A DNA stretch of 64,000 nucleotides from Biscogniauxia marginata (GCA_022695795.1 MU404056.1:868001-932000), one strand, 5' to 3'. Numbered from the stretch's first letter, positions 1 through 13,748 are shown. Made by a program: numbers and translations. Notes: generated by a model from the letters alone, not told the origin.

Positions 1-3000
1 TTATAACATTCTTGGGTTTTAGCTAATCCTTAATTGTTATTATTTTTCCCTTTTAAATGCGAATTTCTCTTGGATTTATTATAAACCCTAAATAGTTTAG
101 TTTTTTAATATGTTATTTACTTTTAGTCGGATAAACAAGTAGGTTCGCCTTTTCTAGGGCTTTTAACACCTACTTTATATGCTCTTTATACTCTTTCTCG
201 TTTTCTAAGTAAATTAATATATCGTCTAGGTAAATAAATACAAATTTATCCAAAAACCTACGAAGAACTATTATAATTATATATTAAAATATAACAAGTA
301 TATTAATAAGTCTAAATAGCATAACTTTGTACTTATAATATTTATATATTATTCGAAAGGCTATATATTATTTGTGTCTCTTAATTATTCTAATTATATA
401 GTATTTATCGCGAAGGTTTAATGCTATGAAGATTTAGGCCTTACTAATTTATTCTCTTATGAGTTTTATTAATAATAACAAATACCCGTTTTTCTTGGTT
501 ATTTCATTAAAGTGTTAATAATTAATCACTCGTTACTACACTAGGTTTCCTTTTTTATCGATATGTTACTTCCCGTTTTTATTTATTTTAAGTACTATAA
601 TTACCGGGTATCTTAACAAGGATTCGAATTCTCGAATATATCCTTTATCGAGATCCTCTTAAATTCCCTTTTATAATGCTCTTTGTTTTTCTTAATTTAT
701 AAGATATACTAAGAATAATTTTAATTATTTTCTTTCTTTAAAGTAAATTTAGTAATTTCACTAGCTATGTTTTAATAATTCTTCCTTTATTCTATCTTTA
801 AATAATTTGTGAAAACGGAAATACTTACGCGATACTTTTTTCGTTAGATTTTTAGGCTTGGTTACTCGAATTATATAGGCGATATGTTTCGTCTTTATAT
901 CCGTTTTTTTAGAGTCACTTGCGATACTTATCTCGTAACTCGTAATGATTAACTTCTCCTGTTTCTAATCCTAATAAAGCGTGTTTATCTCGAAATTTAT
1001 TTGTGAATTACTTTTTTTAAGCCAATTTATTCTTAAGATTATATCGTGATTTAATATATGTATAATATTAAGGATGACTTATTTAAGATGCCTTTAAATA
1101 GTTACCGAGAAAGGAATTGTTTTTCTTAGTACCTTATTATTCTTGTAATTAAATATACTTCCTTTAAAGTTTTATAGCTTATATAGGTTTTATTTATATA
1201 CTTATGATATTTTGTTTTCTTAAGTTATCTTTGTTAAGACATAACTTTTATTTGCTCTTAAATTTATTAAGGCTTTATACTCTTTTTCATTATACCTAAC
1301 TTTAGTTATAATAATGTTATTAAGTCCCGACTAGACTTTATATAAAGACTTATTATTTATAGCTTCTCGCTGCCTTACTAGCAAGAGCCTTTGTCGTTTT
1401 TTGGTTTTTTACGTCCTTTCTTTTTTGGTTTTTTTTTTAGTTGTTATAACTCGGATGTCCTTCTATTTTTAGGCTTTTATAAGAGCGTGTTTCTAGTAAT
1501 TATTGCTTAAATAGTCTCTTTAATTACCCTTTACGTAGTAGGGAATAAAAGGTTTATTCTTTATGTAAAACCTTGTATATTAAAACTTTAATTTTTTTAA
1601 GGGCCCTTTTGTAACTCAAGTTTATTTTATTAACTCGGAATTTTTTAAAGTTTTAAATTATTCTCGAATAAAACGAATAATTATTGAGTTTATTTATTAA
1701 GGGTATTTTAATGTCTTCTTTTAAGTTTATATTAATTTTTAAAAGTTTTCTTCCTTTTTTAAGGTATGTTTTAATGATTTATTTATAGCCTTGTTTAATC
1801 GCGCGTGTTTTTGTTTATTACTTTATTAAGTGTTTTTTTATAAAGCTAAATAGACCGGTATCGTATTTAGTTCGTTTTTCGAGTTATTATGGAAGATGTA
1901 GTTCCTTTTATAATTCCCATAATTCTTCCTTAATCTCGTTTTCTTTAAAACCTGCTTCGAGTAAGTCGTGTACGTCGCATGGTACCGAGATGTAACATAT
2001 ACAACCCTTAGTAATTGCTTCGTTGCTTTTTTCGGAATCGAGGTGAAAATAACATGCTCGAGGAAAATGTGGCTAATATGGAGTGTTATTATAAATACAC
2101 TTATTTTTTTTCGTGTTATTACTTTCTAGTTTTTAAGGATAATAACCGGCTTTATCCTTAGAATTTTTATATATTTAATAGGCATCGTTAATATAAAAAC
2201 TTTAATGTAATAATGTATGTTTCTTTAAGCTTTAATAAATATTATAGCTATTATTTGTATAAAACCTCTAGTTTAAGCTGTTATATTGGCATTTTCCCTA
2301 GTGGGTTTCGCATTTATCGTTTTTGTAATGGCTTTAATGTAGATTACCATGGTTTAACTTAATTCCTAAGTTGTATCCTAGCTTGTAGTTATTACACACG
2401 TATGGTAGTTCGCTTTCGTTATATTTTTATTTAGCTTGTTTTGGTGTGAAATATTTTAAATATAAGTGGTCATTCTTTGAATAGTTCTTGCGATTAACTT
2501 AATAAGATTTATAGACTTTTTTTATAAAGGTCTCTTTAATCTTTTTTGCCTTAATAGTATTAATAGTAAATATTTGGTTTATTTCTTTGTTATTTTCGAA
2601 TTAAACTTTTACCTCGATAACTCTTTTCTCAAATTAAGAAATCCCTCTTGTTTTTAGTTCCTGTTTTTTAGGATTTCGATATTCGTTTTTATAATGTTCT
2701 TTCTTTTTATAGTTAAAATATTTAATGGTTGATTTGTCTCGTTTTTTTTGTTCTTTTTAAATAACGTTAATTTTAATGGGGTTTAACTTGGTTTTAGTGC
2801 TTTTCCTGGTTTCGGTACCGCTTTTGTGATTTCCTCTTTTTAGTTAATCGCCATTTCTTCGTTATATCGTCTTTTTCTTTTTAAGGTACCGTTTAAAGTT
2901 CTTGTTATTAATAATAATTATTATTATAACGTAGTTATTGAACTTTCTTAGGTTCCTTTCTTTATATAGATTTATTTTATATAATTTATCCTTTATATAG

Positions 3001-4293
3001 TTCTTTAATCCTTAATAAAATAAGTAGTATAAGCTTTTAATAGGTAGTTATAATTAGCTTGCGAGTTTTTTAAACTTAATAATGTAATTTAAAGCCTTTT
3101 TATCTTGTCGTAGTTTATGAAATCGAGCTTTGGCTTGTTATTTAAAAATTAAATTACTAAATATAGACCTAAGTTGTTTTTTAAACTCCTTATAATTTTT
3201 GAAGACCTTTTTCGTGTCTTTTTAGGCGTTTGATCCATTTTCCAGATGATCTTTTAACACTGGTTAAAACCAGGTTAAAGCGGTTCTAGCGAGAAGCTGG
3301 GATATCGTAAAAACCTTTTGTTCTTTAATGGTAATCGTTTTATAATAGAATTATAAATAGGTTTTAACTTAAATTAAAAATCCTTTTAAATCGCTTAACT
3401 CATTATATTTACTAGGTGTAATTGGTTTAAAACCTTTTACGTCGGGGGTTATTATATTGTTTTCGTCATTTGAGTTATTAGGGTCGTTATCGTTTAAAGG
3501 TGGTTACTTGTTTCTAAGAGGTAGGGGTTATTTTGCCTATTTATCTTCTTTTTTAAGTATTTCTTCCTCCTCCTTTTTTTCTTCTTTAAATGCTTCTTCT
3601 TGTTGATCTTTTGAGATGTCCTTTTGTGACTCTTTTTTAGCTATAATTATAATGGATTTTTATATTAGTTCCTTTAAACCTTTTAGTTATACCGTAAAAA
3701 GACTTAAAGTTTTCGTTTAAGAGCTTGTTAATTGTTATTTTTTTATTTGTTTTTTTTTATTGCTTTTTAGTTTTAGGGGGCATGCTTGTCCTGGGATTAT
3801 TCGACTAAAAATCCCTCTTTTTAAACCAATGTTAAGCACTAATTAAGGAGCTATTAAAATATGACGAATCTCTTTATGTGTTTCTAGTTAATTAACTTCA
3901 TAAGTGAGTATATATTAAGTTTTCTTGATTTAAAAGTAATAGTGGGTTAAAATTAATTTAATTAATTTATAATGTTATGTTTATTAAAAAGGTTTTAAGG
4001 TATTTTCACTATAGTATTAAAAAGTAACTATAGTTTTAAATTAATAGCTAAAGAACTAGAAAGAATGACTAGATACACAAAGAGATTCCGATTTATTTAT
4101 ACTCCAGAGGCAAACAGAGAACACTTATCTTCTCTTTAATTCTCTGTAGATTCACAGGGAGAGCTATAGAGAATCCCACTTCTCTTTAATTCTCTGTGGA
4201 TTCTCAGGGAGAGTCACAGAGAATCCCACTTCAGGTCACGGGACCCTCAAGGTCACGTGACCTTTTCCTGTTTTATCCCTGTTGGTCGTAACA
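1..4293 (-). mobile_element. Ty3/gypsy chromovirus, minus strand, truncated by window start, RIP-decayed
   Basis: The element reads right to left. Its 5' LTR is at 3860-4293, then the primer-binding region, the gag start codon (complement of 3781-3783), and a decayed gag with a CCHC zinc knuckle near 2681-2730. Protease and reverse transcriptase follow; the Tyr-x-Asp-Asp box is near 200-240. The window ends before RNase H and integrase. Stops occur throughout, mostly explained by C-to-T and G-to-A changes, so no protein is expected. The outer LTR edge abuts another minus-strand pol fragment at 4294, in the middle of its RNase H region, so this element inserted into an older copy. The distal LTR and target duplication lie outside the window. 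Confidence 0.85.
3860..4293 (-). repeat. LTR of the 1-4293 element (TGTTACGACCAACAGGG family)
   Basis: 434 bp, running from a mutated TGTGACGAAC-like edge to GGTCGTAACA on the plus strand. The U3 half (about 4090-4293) is nearly unmutated and carries a GGTCACGTGACC palindrome, a GTCCCGTGAC box and two roughly 55-bp tandem units containing AGAGAATCCCACTT. The R/U5 half (3860-4080) is strongly RIP-mutated. It is the same family as 12873-13307 (435 bp) and related to 31740-32200. Confidence 0.88.
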
Positions 4294-5906
4294 TGTTTTA
4301 ATAACAAAATTTAAGGCGTTTATTTTTAATCGTTTATTTTTATTTTTATTTAGAAGTTTATATATAACCTTACTAGTTATAACTTCTTTTAATTATTAAA
4401 AAGCTTATTTGGCTTTTTTAATAATATAAAAAGCTTTTTTTGTTTTCATTAAAATAATTAATTTTATTAATAATTTAGCGATTTACTTAAAATCTTGAAT
4501 GAGTTATTTAACGTAATTAATAAAACTAAGAAATGTATATATATTTATAATACTTTTAAGTTTTAATTAATCTTTAATTATTACTATTTTTCCCTTTTAA
4601 ATGCGGATTTTTTTAAACTTATTATAAACCTTAAATAATTTAGTTTTTTGATATGTTATTTACTTTTTCTAGGGTTTTTAACACTTATTTTACGTGTTTT
4701 TTATGCTTTTTTATACTTTTTAAGTAAATTAATATATCGTTTAAGTAAACGAATATAAATTTATTTAAAAACTTGCGAAAAACTATTATAATTATATATT
4801 GAAATATAACAAGTATATTAATAAGTCTAAATGACATAACTTTGTATTTATAATATCTATATATCGTTTAAAAAGCGGTATATTATTCGTGTTTTTTAAT
4901 TATTTTAATTATATAATAATTATCGCGGAGGTTTAATACTATAAAGATTTAAGCTTTATTAATTTGCTTTTTTATAAGTTTTATTAGTAATAATAAGTAT
5001 TTATTTTTCTTTATTACTTTATTAAGGTGTTAATAATTAATTACTTATCATTATATTAAATTTCTTTTTTTATTAATATGTTATTTTCCGTTTTTATCGA
5101 CTTTTAATATTATAATTACTAGGTATTTTAATGAAAATTTTGACTTTTTAATGTATTTTTATTTAAATCCTTTTAAAATCCTTTTTATAATGCTTTTTGT
5201 TTTTCTTGATTTATAAGATATATTAAAAATAGTTTAACTACTTTTTTTTTTAAAATAAATCTAGTAATCTTATTAATTATGTTTTAATAATTCTTTTTTA
5301 GTTTTATTTTTAAATAATTTATAAAAACGAAAGTATTCACGTGATACTTTTTTCGTTAAATCTTTAAGTTTAATTACTCGAATTATATAAGCGATATATT
5401 TCGTTTTTATATCTTTTTTTTAGTGTTATTTGCGATACTTATTTTGTAATTTATAATAATTAACTCTTTTTAATTTTAATTTTAATAAAACGTGTTTATT
5501 TCGAAATTCATTTGTAAATTACTTCTTTTAAGTTAATTTATTTTTAGGATTATATCGTGATTTAATATATATATAATATTAAAAATGATTTACTCGAAAT
5601 GTTTTTAAATAGTTATTAAGAAAAGAATTATTTTTTAAGTACTTTATTATTTTCGTAATTAAATATATATTTTTTAAAGTTTTATAATTTATATAAATTT
5701 TATTTATATATTTATAATATATTGTTTTTTAAGTTTATAAAGGCTTTATATTCCTTTTTATTATACTTAACTTTAATTATAATAATATTATTAAGTTTTA
5801 ATTAAACTTCGTATAAAAACTTATTATTTATGGCTTTTTACTACTTTATTAGCGAAAGCTTTTGCCGTTTTTTGGTTTTTTACGTCTTTTCCTTTTTGGG
5901 GTTTTT
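4294..5906 (-). mobile_element. Pol fragment of an older minus-strand Ty3/gypsy element
   Basis: Minus-strand homology runs from RNase H (near 4308, matching 10480-10540 of the next element) through reverse transcriptase (Asp-Asp box near 4730-4765) toward protease and the gag-pol joint (near 5890). It is densely mutated with no open frame. Both ends are cut by other insertions: the LTR ending at 4293 on the left and the LTR starting at 5907 on the right. It is therefore the oldest layer at this locus. Confidence 0.8.
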
Positions 5907-6366
5907 TATTACGAACCTCCTTGTTTTTCTCTTCTTTTTCTTTCTATCACGTGTGGGTCACATGACCAGAAAAGCGGTGTTAAGCGCTTGATTGGGATAA
6001 AACGCCGATGAATCAGTAAATCATAAATAAGAGATTTATGATTTAATGATTTAATAAATTATTAAATCATAAATAAGAGATTAATAATTTAATAATTCAC
6101 TTAATAATAGGAAAGGAAAAACAGGTATAAGTAGATTAAGGTTCTTTATATATCTAGTTATTTATTTTAGTTTTTTAGTTATTAATTTAAGATTATAATC
6201 ACTTTTTAATATTATAATAAGAATATCTTAAAATCTTTTTAACAAATAAAACATTGTAAATCACTTGAATTAATCTTAATTTATTATTATTTTTAAATTA
6301 AGAAAACCTAGTATATACTTACTTGTGAAGTTAGTTAACTAGGAACATATAAGGAGGTTCGTTACA
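5907..6366 (+). repeat. 5' LTR of the 5907-12872 element, with an unusual U3
   Basis: 460 bp from TATTACGAACC (TGTTACG after G-to-A) to GGTTCGTTACA. The U3 includes CACGTG and GGTCACATGACC boxes. At 6018-6098 it has an array of AATCATAAATAAGAGATT-type units that is both tandem and palindromic. R/U5 matches every other LTR in the window but is RIP-mutated. The U3 does not match the LTR at the far end of the adjoining internal region (12873-13307). The base run TTTTT precedes it, so a target duplication cannot be judged. Confidence 0.82.
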
Positions 6367-9300
6367 TTTTAATAGCTCCTTAATTAGTGCTTAACATTGG
6401 TTTAAGAGAAAGGACTCTCGGTTAAATAAGTTCTAAGATAAGCATGCCCCTTAAAACTAAAGAGTAATAAAAAAGAAATAAGTAAAAGAATAATAATTAA
6501 TAAGCTTTTAAACGAAAGTTTTAAATTTTTTTACGGTATAATAAAAAGGTTTAAAAGAATTAATATAAGAGTTAATTATAGTTATAGCTAAAAAAGAGTC
6601 TTAAGAGGACATCTCAAAAGCTTAACAAAAAGAATCATTTAAAGAAAAAGAAAAAAAAGAGGAAAAAACACTTAAAAAAGAAAACAAATAAGTAAAATGA
6701 CTTTTACCTTTTAGAGATAAGTAACTAAAATCACTTTTAAACGATACCGACCTTAATAACTCAAATAACGAAAGTAATATAACAACTCTCGATATAAAGG
6801 GTTTTAAATTAATTATACCTAGTAAATATAATAGGTTAAGCAATTTAAAAAGATTTTTAATTTAAGCCGGAACTTATTTATAGTTTTATTACGAAACAAT
6901 TACCATTAAAAAATAAAAAGTTTTCACGGTATTTCAGCTTTTTATTAAAAATACTTTAACCTAGTTTTAATTAGTGTTAAAAGATCATCTAGAAAACGGA
7001 TTAAACGCTTAAAAAGACATAAAAAAGGTCTTTAAAGATTATAAGGAGTTTGAAAAACAACTTAAGTCTATATTTAATAATTTAATTTTTAAGTAATAAG
7101 CCGAAGCTTAACTTTATAAATTACGACAAAATAAAAAGGCTTTAAATTATGCTATTAAGTTTAAAAAACTTGTAAATTAGTTATAACTACTTATTAAAAG
7201 CTTATATTACTTGTTTTATTAAGGATTAAAAAACCATATAAAAAATAAGCTATATAAAACAAATCTATATAAAGAAAAGAACTTAAGAAAGTTTAATAAC
7301 TACGTTATAATGATAATTGCCATTAATAATAAAAACTTCGAACGGTACTTTAAAAAGAAAAAAACGGTATAACGAAGGAATAACGATTAGTTAAAAAGAG
7401 GAAATCACAAAAGTGGTGCTAAAACAAGGAAAAGCATAAGAACTAAGTCAAACCTCATTAAAATCAACATTACTTAAAAGAAGTAAAAAAAACGAGATAA
7501 GTTAATTATTAAGTGTTTTAATTATAAAAAGAAAGGATATTATAAGAACAAGTGCCGAAGCTTTAAGAAACAGGAACCAAGAATAAGAGGAATTTTTTAA
7601 CTCGAGAAAAAAACCTTTAAAACAAGAATTTATTTCGAAAATAATAAAGAAATAAATTAAGTATTTATTATTACTATTATTAAGGTAAAGAAGGACGAGG
7701 AAGTCCTTATAAAAGGAAGTTATAAATATTATTTAAAGTATAATTACTCGTATTTAGAGTACCTTACGCCGAAACAAGCTAAATAAAGATATAATAAAAG
7801 CGAACTACTATACAAGTATAATACTTATAAACTAGGATACGACTTAAAAATTAAGTTAAACCATAATAAGCTATATTAAAGCCATTATAATAATAATAAA
7901 TGCGAAACCTATTAAGGAAAAAGCCAGTATAATAGCTTAAATCGAAGGTTTTATATAGATAATAGTTATAATATTTATTAAAGCTTAAATAATGCTAATT
8001 AACTTAATAAGCTACTAAGTAAAGGACTTAAAATAAAGCTAAAAATGAAAAAATAACCGGAAAAGGAACATTTATCGTTATATTAAAGTTTTTACACTAA
8101 CGACGCTTATTAAGTATATAAAAGTTTTAAGAATAAAGCCGGTTATTATCCTTAAAAACTAGAAAGTAATAACACGAAAAAAATAAGTGCATTTATAATA
8201 ACGTCTTATAATAGCTACATTATTTTAAAGCATGTTATTTTTATTTAAACTCCGAGAAAAGCCGCGAAGCAATTATTAAGGGTTATATATGTTATATTTT
8301 AATATTATGTGATATATATAATTTATTTGAAGCGGGTTTCGAAGAAGACGAAATCGAGGAAAAATTATGGGGATTATAAAAAGGATTATATATTTCATAA
8401 TAACTCGAAAAACGAGCTAAGTATAACACTAGTTTATTCGGCTTCGTAGGAAAGCACTTAATAAAATAATAAATAAAAATACGTGCGATTAAACTAAGTT
8501 ATAAACAAATTGTTAAGACATACTTTAAAAAAAAGGGAAAGTTTCTAAAAATCTATATAAACTTATAAAGAGATATTAAGTTACTTTTAACAAGTAAATT
8601 CGAGAATTATGCCTTTTATTCGAAGATAATTTAAAACCTTAAAAGATTTCGAGTTAATAAGAAAACAAATTTAGGCTATAAAAGGGCCCTCGAAAAAGAA
8701 TTAAAGTTTTAATGTGCGAGGTTTTATATAAAAAATAAACCTTTTACCTCTTATTATGTGAAAAGTAATTAAAAAAACTATTTAAATAACGATTACTAGA
8801 AACACGCTTTTATGAAAGCCTAAGAATGAAAAGACATCTAAGTCGTAACAACTTAAAAAAACCTAAAAGAGAAGGAACGTGGAAAACCAAAAAACGGCAA
8901 AGGCTCTCGCTAGTAAAGCAGTAAAAAGCCATGAATAGTAAGTCCCTATATAAAGTCCAGTTAAGACTCAATAATACTATTATAATTAAGGTTAAGTATA
9001 ATAAAAAGGAGTATAAAGCCTTTATAAACTTAAAAGTAAATAAAAGCTATATCTTAGCCGAGATAACTTAAAAAGATAAAATACCATAGATATATAAATA
9101 AAGTTTATATTAATTACGGAATTTTAAAGGATATATATTTAATTACGAGAATGGCAAAGTGCTAAGAGAAATAATCCTTTTCTTAATAATCATTTAAGAA
9201 CATCTTAAATAAGTCATTTTTGATATTATATATATATTAAGTTACAATATAATGTTAAAAATGAATTAACTTAGAAAAAGCAATTCACGAATAAATTCCG

Positions 9301-12300
9301 AGATAAACACGCTTTATTAGAATTAAAAATAAGAAGAATTAATTATTACGAGTTACGAAATAAGTATTATAAGTAACCTTAGAAAAATGAATATAAAAAC
9401 GAAACATATCGCTTATATAATTTAAGTAACCAAGCTTAAAAATTTAATAAAAAGAGTATTACGCGAGTACCTCCGTTTTTATAAATTATTTAAAAACAAA
9501 ACAAAAAAAGAATTATTAAAATATAGTTAATAAGATCATTAAATCTACTTTAAAAAAGGAAAATAACCAAAATTGTTTTTAATATATCTTATAAATCAAG
9601 AAAAACAAAAAGTATTATAAAAAGGAATTTAAAAGGAATTTAATAAAGGATATATCTAAGAATTAAAGTCCTCGTTAAGATACCCGGTAATCATAATACT
9701 AAAAATCGACAAAAACGGGAAGTAACGTGTTAATAAAAAAGGAAATCTAATGTGGCGACGAGTGATTAATTACCGACACCTTAATAAGATAACTAAAAAG
9801 AATAAATACTCGTTACCACTAATAAAACTCATAAGAGGATAAATTAATAAGGCTTAAATCTTTATAGCATTAAACTTTCGTAATAATTATTATATAATTA
9901 AAATAGTTAAAGAACATAAATAATATACCGCTTTTTAAACGATATATAAGTATTATAAATATAAAGTTATGTTGTTTAAACTTATTAACGCATTTGTTAC
10001 ATTTCAATATATAATTATAACGATTTTTTATAAATTTCTAGATAAATTTATATTCGTTTATTTAAACGATATATTAATTTACTTAAAAATAAGAAGGAAT
10101 ATAAAGAACATATAAAACAAATATTAAAAGCCTTAAAAAAGGTAAACCTACTTATTTATTCAATTAAAAATAAATAGCATGTTAAAAAACTAAACTATTT
10201 AAGGTTTATAATAAGCTTAAAAGAAATCCGTATTTAAAAGGGAAAAATAGTAATAATCAAGGATTAATTAAAACCTAAAAATGTTATAAACATACGCGCA
10301 TTTCTTGGTTTTATTAATTACGTTAAATAACTCATTCAAGATTTCGAGCGAATAACTAAGCTATTAATAAAACTAATTACCTTAACAAAAACAAGAGAAG
10401 CTTTTTATTTCATTAAAGAAGCTAAACAGGCTTTTTAACAGCTAAAAGAAATTATAACTAATAAGGTTATATATAAACTTCTAAACGAGAATAAAAAGAA
10501 ACGACTAAGGATAAACGCCTTAAATTTCGTTATTAAAGCAGTTTTAAAGCAACTAAAAAACAATGAAAAATAGTACCTAGTCGCATATTTATCCAAAGCA
10601 TTATATAATGCTAAACTAAACTATTAAATCTATAATAAGAAACTATTAATAATCATCAAAGCACTAAAGGAATGAGAACTATAACTCAACGAAATTAAGG
10701 AACCTATCGATATATATTTAAACTATAAAAACCTTACATGATTTATAACAACATAAACGCTTAATTAAAGACATAAGCGTTAAATGATTTTCCTATTTAA
10801 TTTTAATTTTAAAATCTAGCACATTAAAAGAAAAGAAAATATCTAAGTAAATCTTTTTAACAAAAAGGGAAATTATAAATTAAAAATCAATAAAAAAGAT
10901 ATCTAGATATTTAAATAATAAAATAACGAATTAATTATATTAACTTACATATAAATTAACATAAAAAACTAGAAATAACGTTTTAAAGAAAATTATAATT
11001 AAAAGGAAAAACAATTACAATCTTAACAAAGATCTAGTAATAAACTTCTTTTATATAAGGAAAAGGTATACATATTAAAACGAGTACAAGACAAATTCGT
11101 TAAAGAATTTCACAAACATCCTTTACACGGCTACCAAGGAATTTTTAAAACAATAAAATGACTTTAAAAAGAATTTGACTTTCCAGGAATGCGATAAATA
11201 GTTAAAAGAATTATAAAAAATTATAATATTTATAATAAAGTTAAAGCATTACGACATAAACCATACGAATTACTACAACTAATCTAAATACCTAATAAAG
11301 CGTGATACATAATTACATGGGATTTTATAATAAAACTCTCAGAGTTAAAAGATCTTATTATAGAAGTACCTTATAACAATATATAGGTAATTGTTAATAA
11401 ACTCACGAAATATGCTTACTTCCTATCATTTAACGAATTAAGCATAATAAAATAGCTAGCTTTTAATTTTTTAAGAGAATACGTTAATAAATATAAACTA
11501 CTAAAACGTATTATTTTAAATAGAGACAAGTTATTTACTTTAAAATTTTAGATAAACTTAATAAAACGAATAAAAGTTAAATAAAAATTATTTATAATGT
11601 ATTATCCCTAAATAAACAAATAAATAAAAAGACTAAACTAAATAATAAAATAATATTTACAAAGTTATATTAACTAGGAAATAAATAACTAAGTAAAATT
11701 ACTACTAATAACTCAAATAACATATAACACTTTAATTAATAAGGACATAAAAATGTCATTACACAAGGCAGTGTACAGGTAAAAGGCGGAAATTTAAAGA
11801 CAACCAATCAAACTCACGGAAACACCAAGAATCAAAATAAAGACCTCGAAAGCAAAAGTACTATCTAAAAAGGTTTAAGTAATATAATAATAGTTATAAA
11901 AAGAATTATAATTCATTTAAGATAAAATAACAAAGTACTATAATAAAAAAAGAATTAAAAGACTAATTCTCAAAAAAGAAGATATAGTTTACTTGCTTCG
12001 TTAACGATAAGGCGTAATATTAAAAACACCTTAAATTAAAACAAAACGACTTAACAAAAAACTTAAGTTTAAGAAATTAAAACCATATAAGATTAAAAAG
12101 GTTATTTCGAAAGTTAATTACAAGTTAATACTATTAAAAAGATTTAAAATACATTTTATATTTTATATTTTATTATTAAAATTAAAATTAAATAACGTTA
12201 TACTAAAAAACTAATTAAAATTTAAGGAAAACCTTAATAAGTACGAAATAAAAAGAATATTAGATTTAAAACAGGTCGGAAATTAATTATAGTATTTTAT

Positions 12301-12872
12301 TAAGTAGAAAGGTTACTTATTAAAAGAAAACATTTAAAAACTACTTAAACACCTAAAAAATCTAGCGAATAAACTCGTGAATTTTCACTGCTAGAATCTA
12401 AATCGACCGGGGAAGCCTGAGAATCTAGTTAAGACTAGTCGAAGGAGGAGAAGACCTTCGAAGTAAGCACGTCTTACTTAGATTTAAATTAACGTAGCGA
12501 TTCCTCCGTATATTGTTGTTTTTTATTAAGGTGTTTTTGTTTTGCCTTAATACGTTCTTGCTTCTCTATTTCGTTTAAGTTTTAAAAACCTCTTTAAATA
12601 AACTTTATACCTTTTTCTTAAAGAAAGTTTTATTATCGATTTAAACGAATTAAACGATTTAGGGCCTTGCTAACCTTGGCTTGCCGACGTTTAGATTTTT
12701 AACGAGCCTTTTTTTAATAACGACACTAAAGATCTAAAAACGCCTATTTAATAACACGTTTTTCACGATTAACTCGTAACTTCTTAATACGAAGGTTTTC
12801 GAGAAAAGATAACGAGATATGGTTTTTATTGCAAGACGACATATTTAAAGTATTACAATTTTAACACTTATT
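6367..12872 (+). pseudogene. Decayed gag-pol with chromodomain (Ty3/gypsy chromovirus internal region)
   Basis: Internal region of a chromovirus. The gag start codon is at 6444-6446. Gag carries a capsid-like segment (about 6960-7340) and a CCHC knuckle at 7514-7555 in which the second Cys and the His codons have become Tyr. Protease lies near 8960-9060. Reverse transcriptase has the Tyr-x-Asp-Asp box at 10059-10070, with the first Asp codon GAC changed to AAC. RNase H and integrase (zinc-binding part near 11,095-11,250) follow. A C-terminal chromodomain lies near 12,240-12,360, with aromatic cage positions and Trp codons turned to stops. Stops from CAA-to-TAA and TGG-to-TAG/TGA changes are frequent. 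About 80 bp near 7987-8065 is absent from the two other plus-strand elements. The 3' non-coding part (12,480-12,872) is diverged and lacks an obvious polypurine tract before the next LTR. Confidence 0.85.
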
Positions 12873-13307
12873 TGTTACGACCAACAGGGATAAAACAGGA
12901 AACTGGTCACGTGACCTTGAGGGTCCCGTGACCTGAAGTGGGATTCTCTGTTACTCTCCCTAAGGCTCCACAGAGAATCAGAGAGAAGTGGGATTCTCTG
13001 TTACTCTCCCTGAGAATCCACAGAGAATCAGAGAGAAGATAAATGTTCTCTCTTTGTCTCTGGAGTATAAATAAATCAGAATCTCCTTGTGTATCTAGTC
13101 ATTCTTTCTAGTTCCTTAGCTATCAATCTAAGACTACAGTCACTCTTTGATACTATAGTGAGAGTACCTTGAAACCTCTCTGACGAACATAACATTGTGA
13201 ATCCTTGAACCAATCTCAACCCACTGTTATCTTAAAATCAAGAAAACCCAGTACGTACTCACCTGTGAAAGTCAGCTGACTAGGAATACACAGGGAGGTT
13301 CGTCACA
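12873..13307 (+). repeat. Intact LTR (TGTTACGACCAACAGGG family) between two elements
   Basis: 435 bp, almost free of RIP although both neighbours are heavily mutated. U3 has GGTCACGTGACC near 12906, GTCCCGTGACC, and two direct 50-bp units (12937-12986 and 12987-13036). The TATA box is TATAAATAAAT at 13066-13076. The 9-base AGCTATCAA block lies at 13118-13126. U5 contains the palindrome AGTACGTACT and ends GGTTCGTCACA. Flanks TTATT and TGGGA do not match. It abuts the next LTR, which lacks its first 12 bases, so this is a recombination or template-switch junction rather than a clean solo LTR. Confidence 0.88.
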
Positions 13308-13748
13308 TGGGAATGGAGGGATTCCATACCAGGGTGTCGTGGCACGGACCAAGGAATTAATAAACAGGTTGGTTCCGTTCCGGTCATAATGTAACCTCAC
13401 GTAACGTGGATATGGTGGGATATCATATCTAACAGGGATAAATATGGAGGGATTTTATATCCATTGATATCCAACATATTAAACAATGGAAGTGTATATA
13501 AAGAAAAACGAGTATAAATAAATTGGAATTTCCTTGTGTAATTAGTCTTTTATTTCTTAGCTATTAATTTAAAACTATAGTTACTTTTTAATACTATAAT
13601 AAGAATACCTTAAAACCTTTTTAACGAATAAAACATTATAAATTAATTAAACTAATCTCAATTTACTATTACTTACAAATTAAGAAAACTTAATATGTAC
13701 TCATTTATGAAGTTAATTAACTAAGAACACATAAGGAGGTTCGTTACA
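13308..13748 (+). repeat. 5' LTR, TGGGAATGGAGG family, missing 12 terminal bases
   Basis: Begins at TGGGAATGGAGGG, whereas the intact family member at 47165 begins TGTTACGAACCA then TGGGAATGG. The first part is little mutated. From about 13,490 to the end, R/U5 is RIP-mutated and finishes GGTTCGTTACA. Confidence 0.85.

Noticed and set aside
6018..6098. Possible CRISPR-like direct repeats
   Set aside because: A/T-rich tandem and palindromic units within an LTR U3 of a fungal retroelement, with no spacers.
6622..6843. 73-codon minus-strand frame
   Set aside because: Antisense to decayed gag in an A/T-rich element; A/T bias on the coding strand creates such frames.
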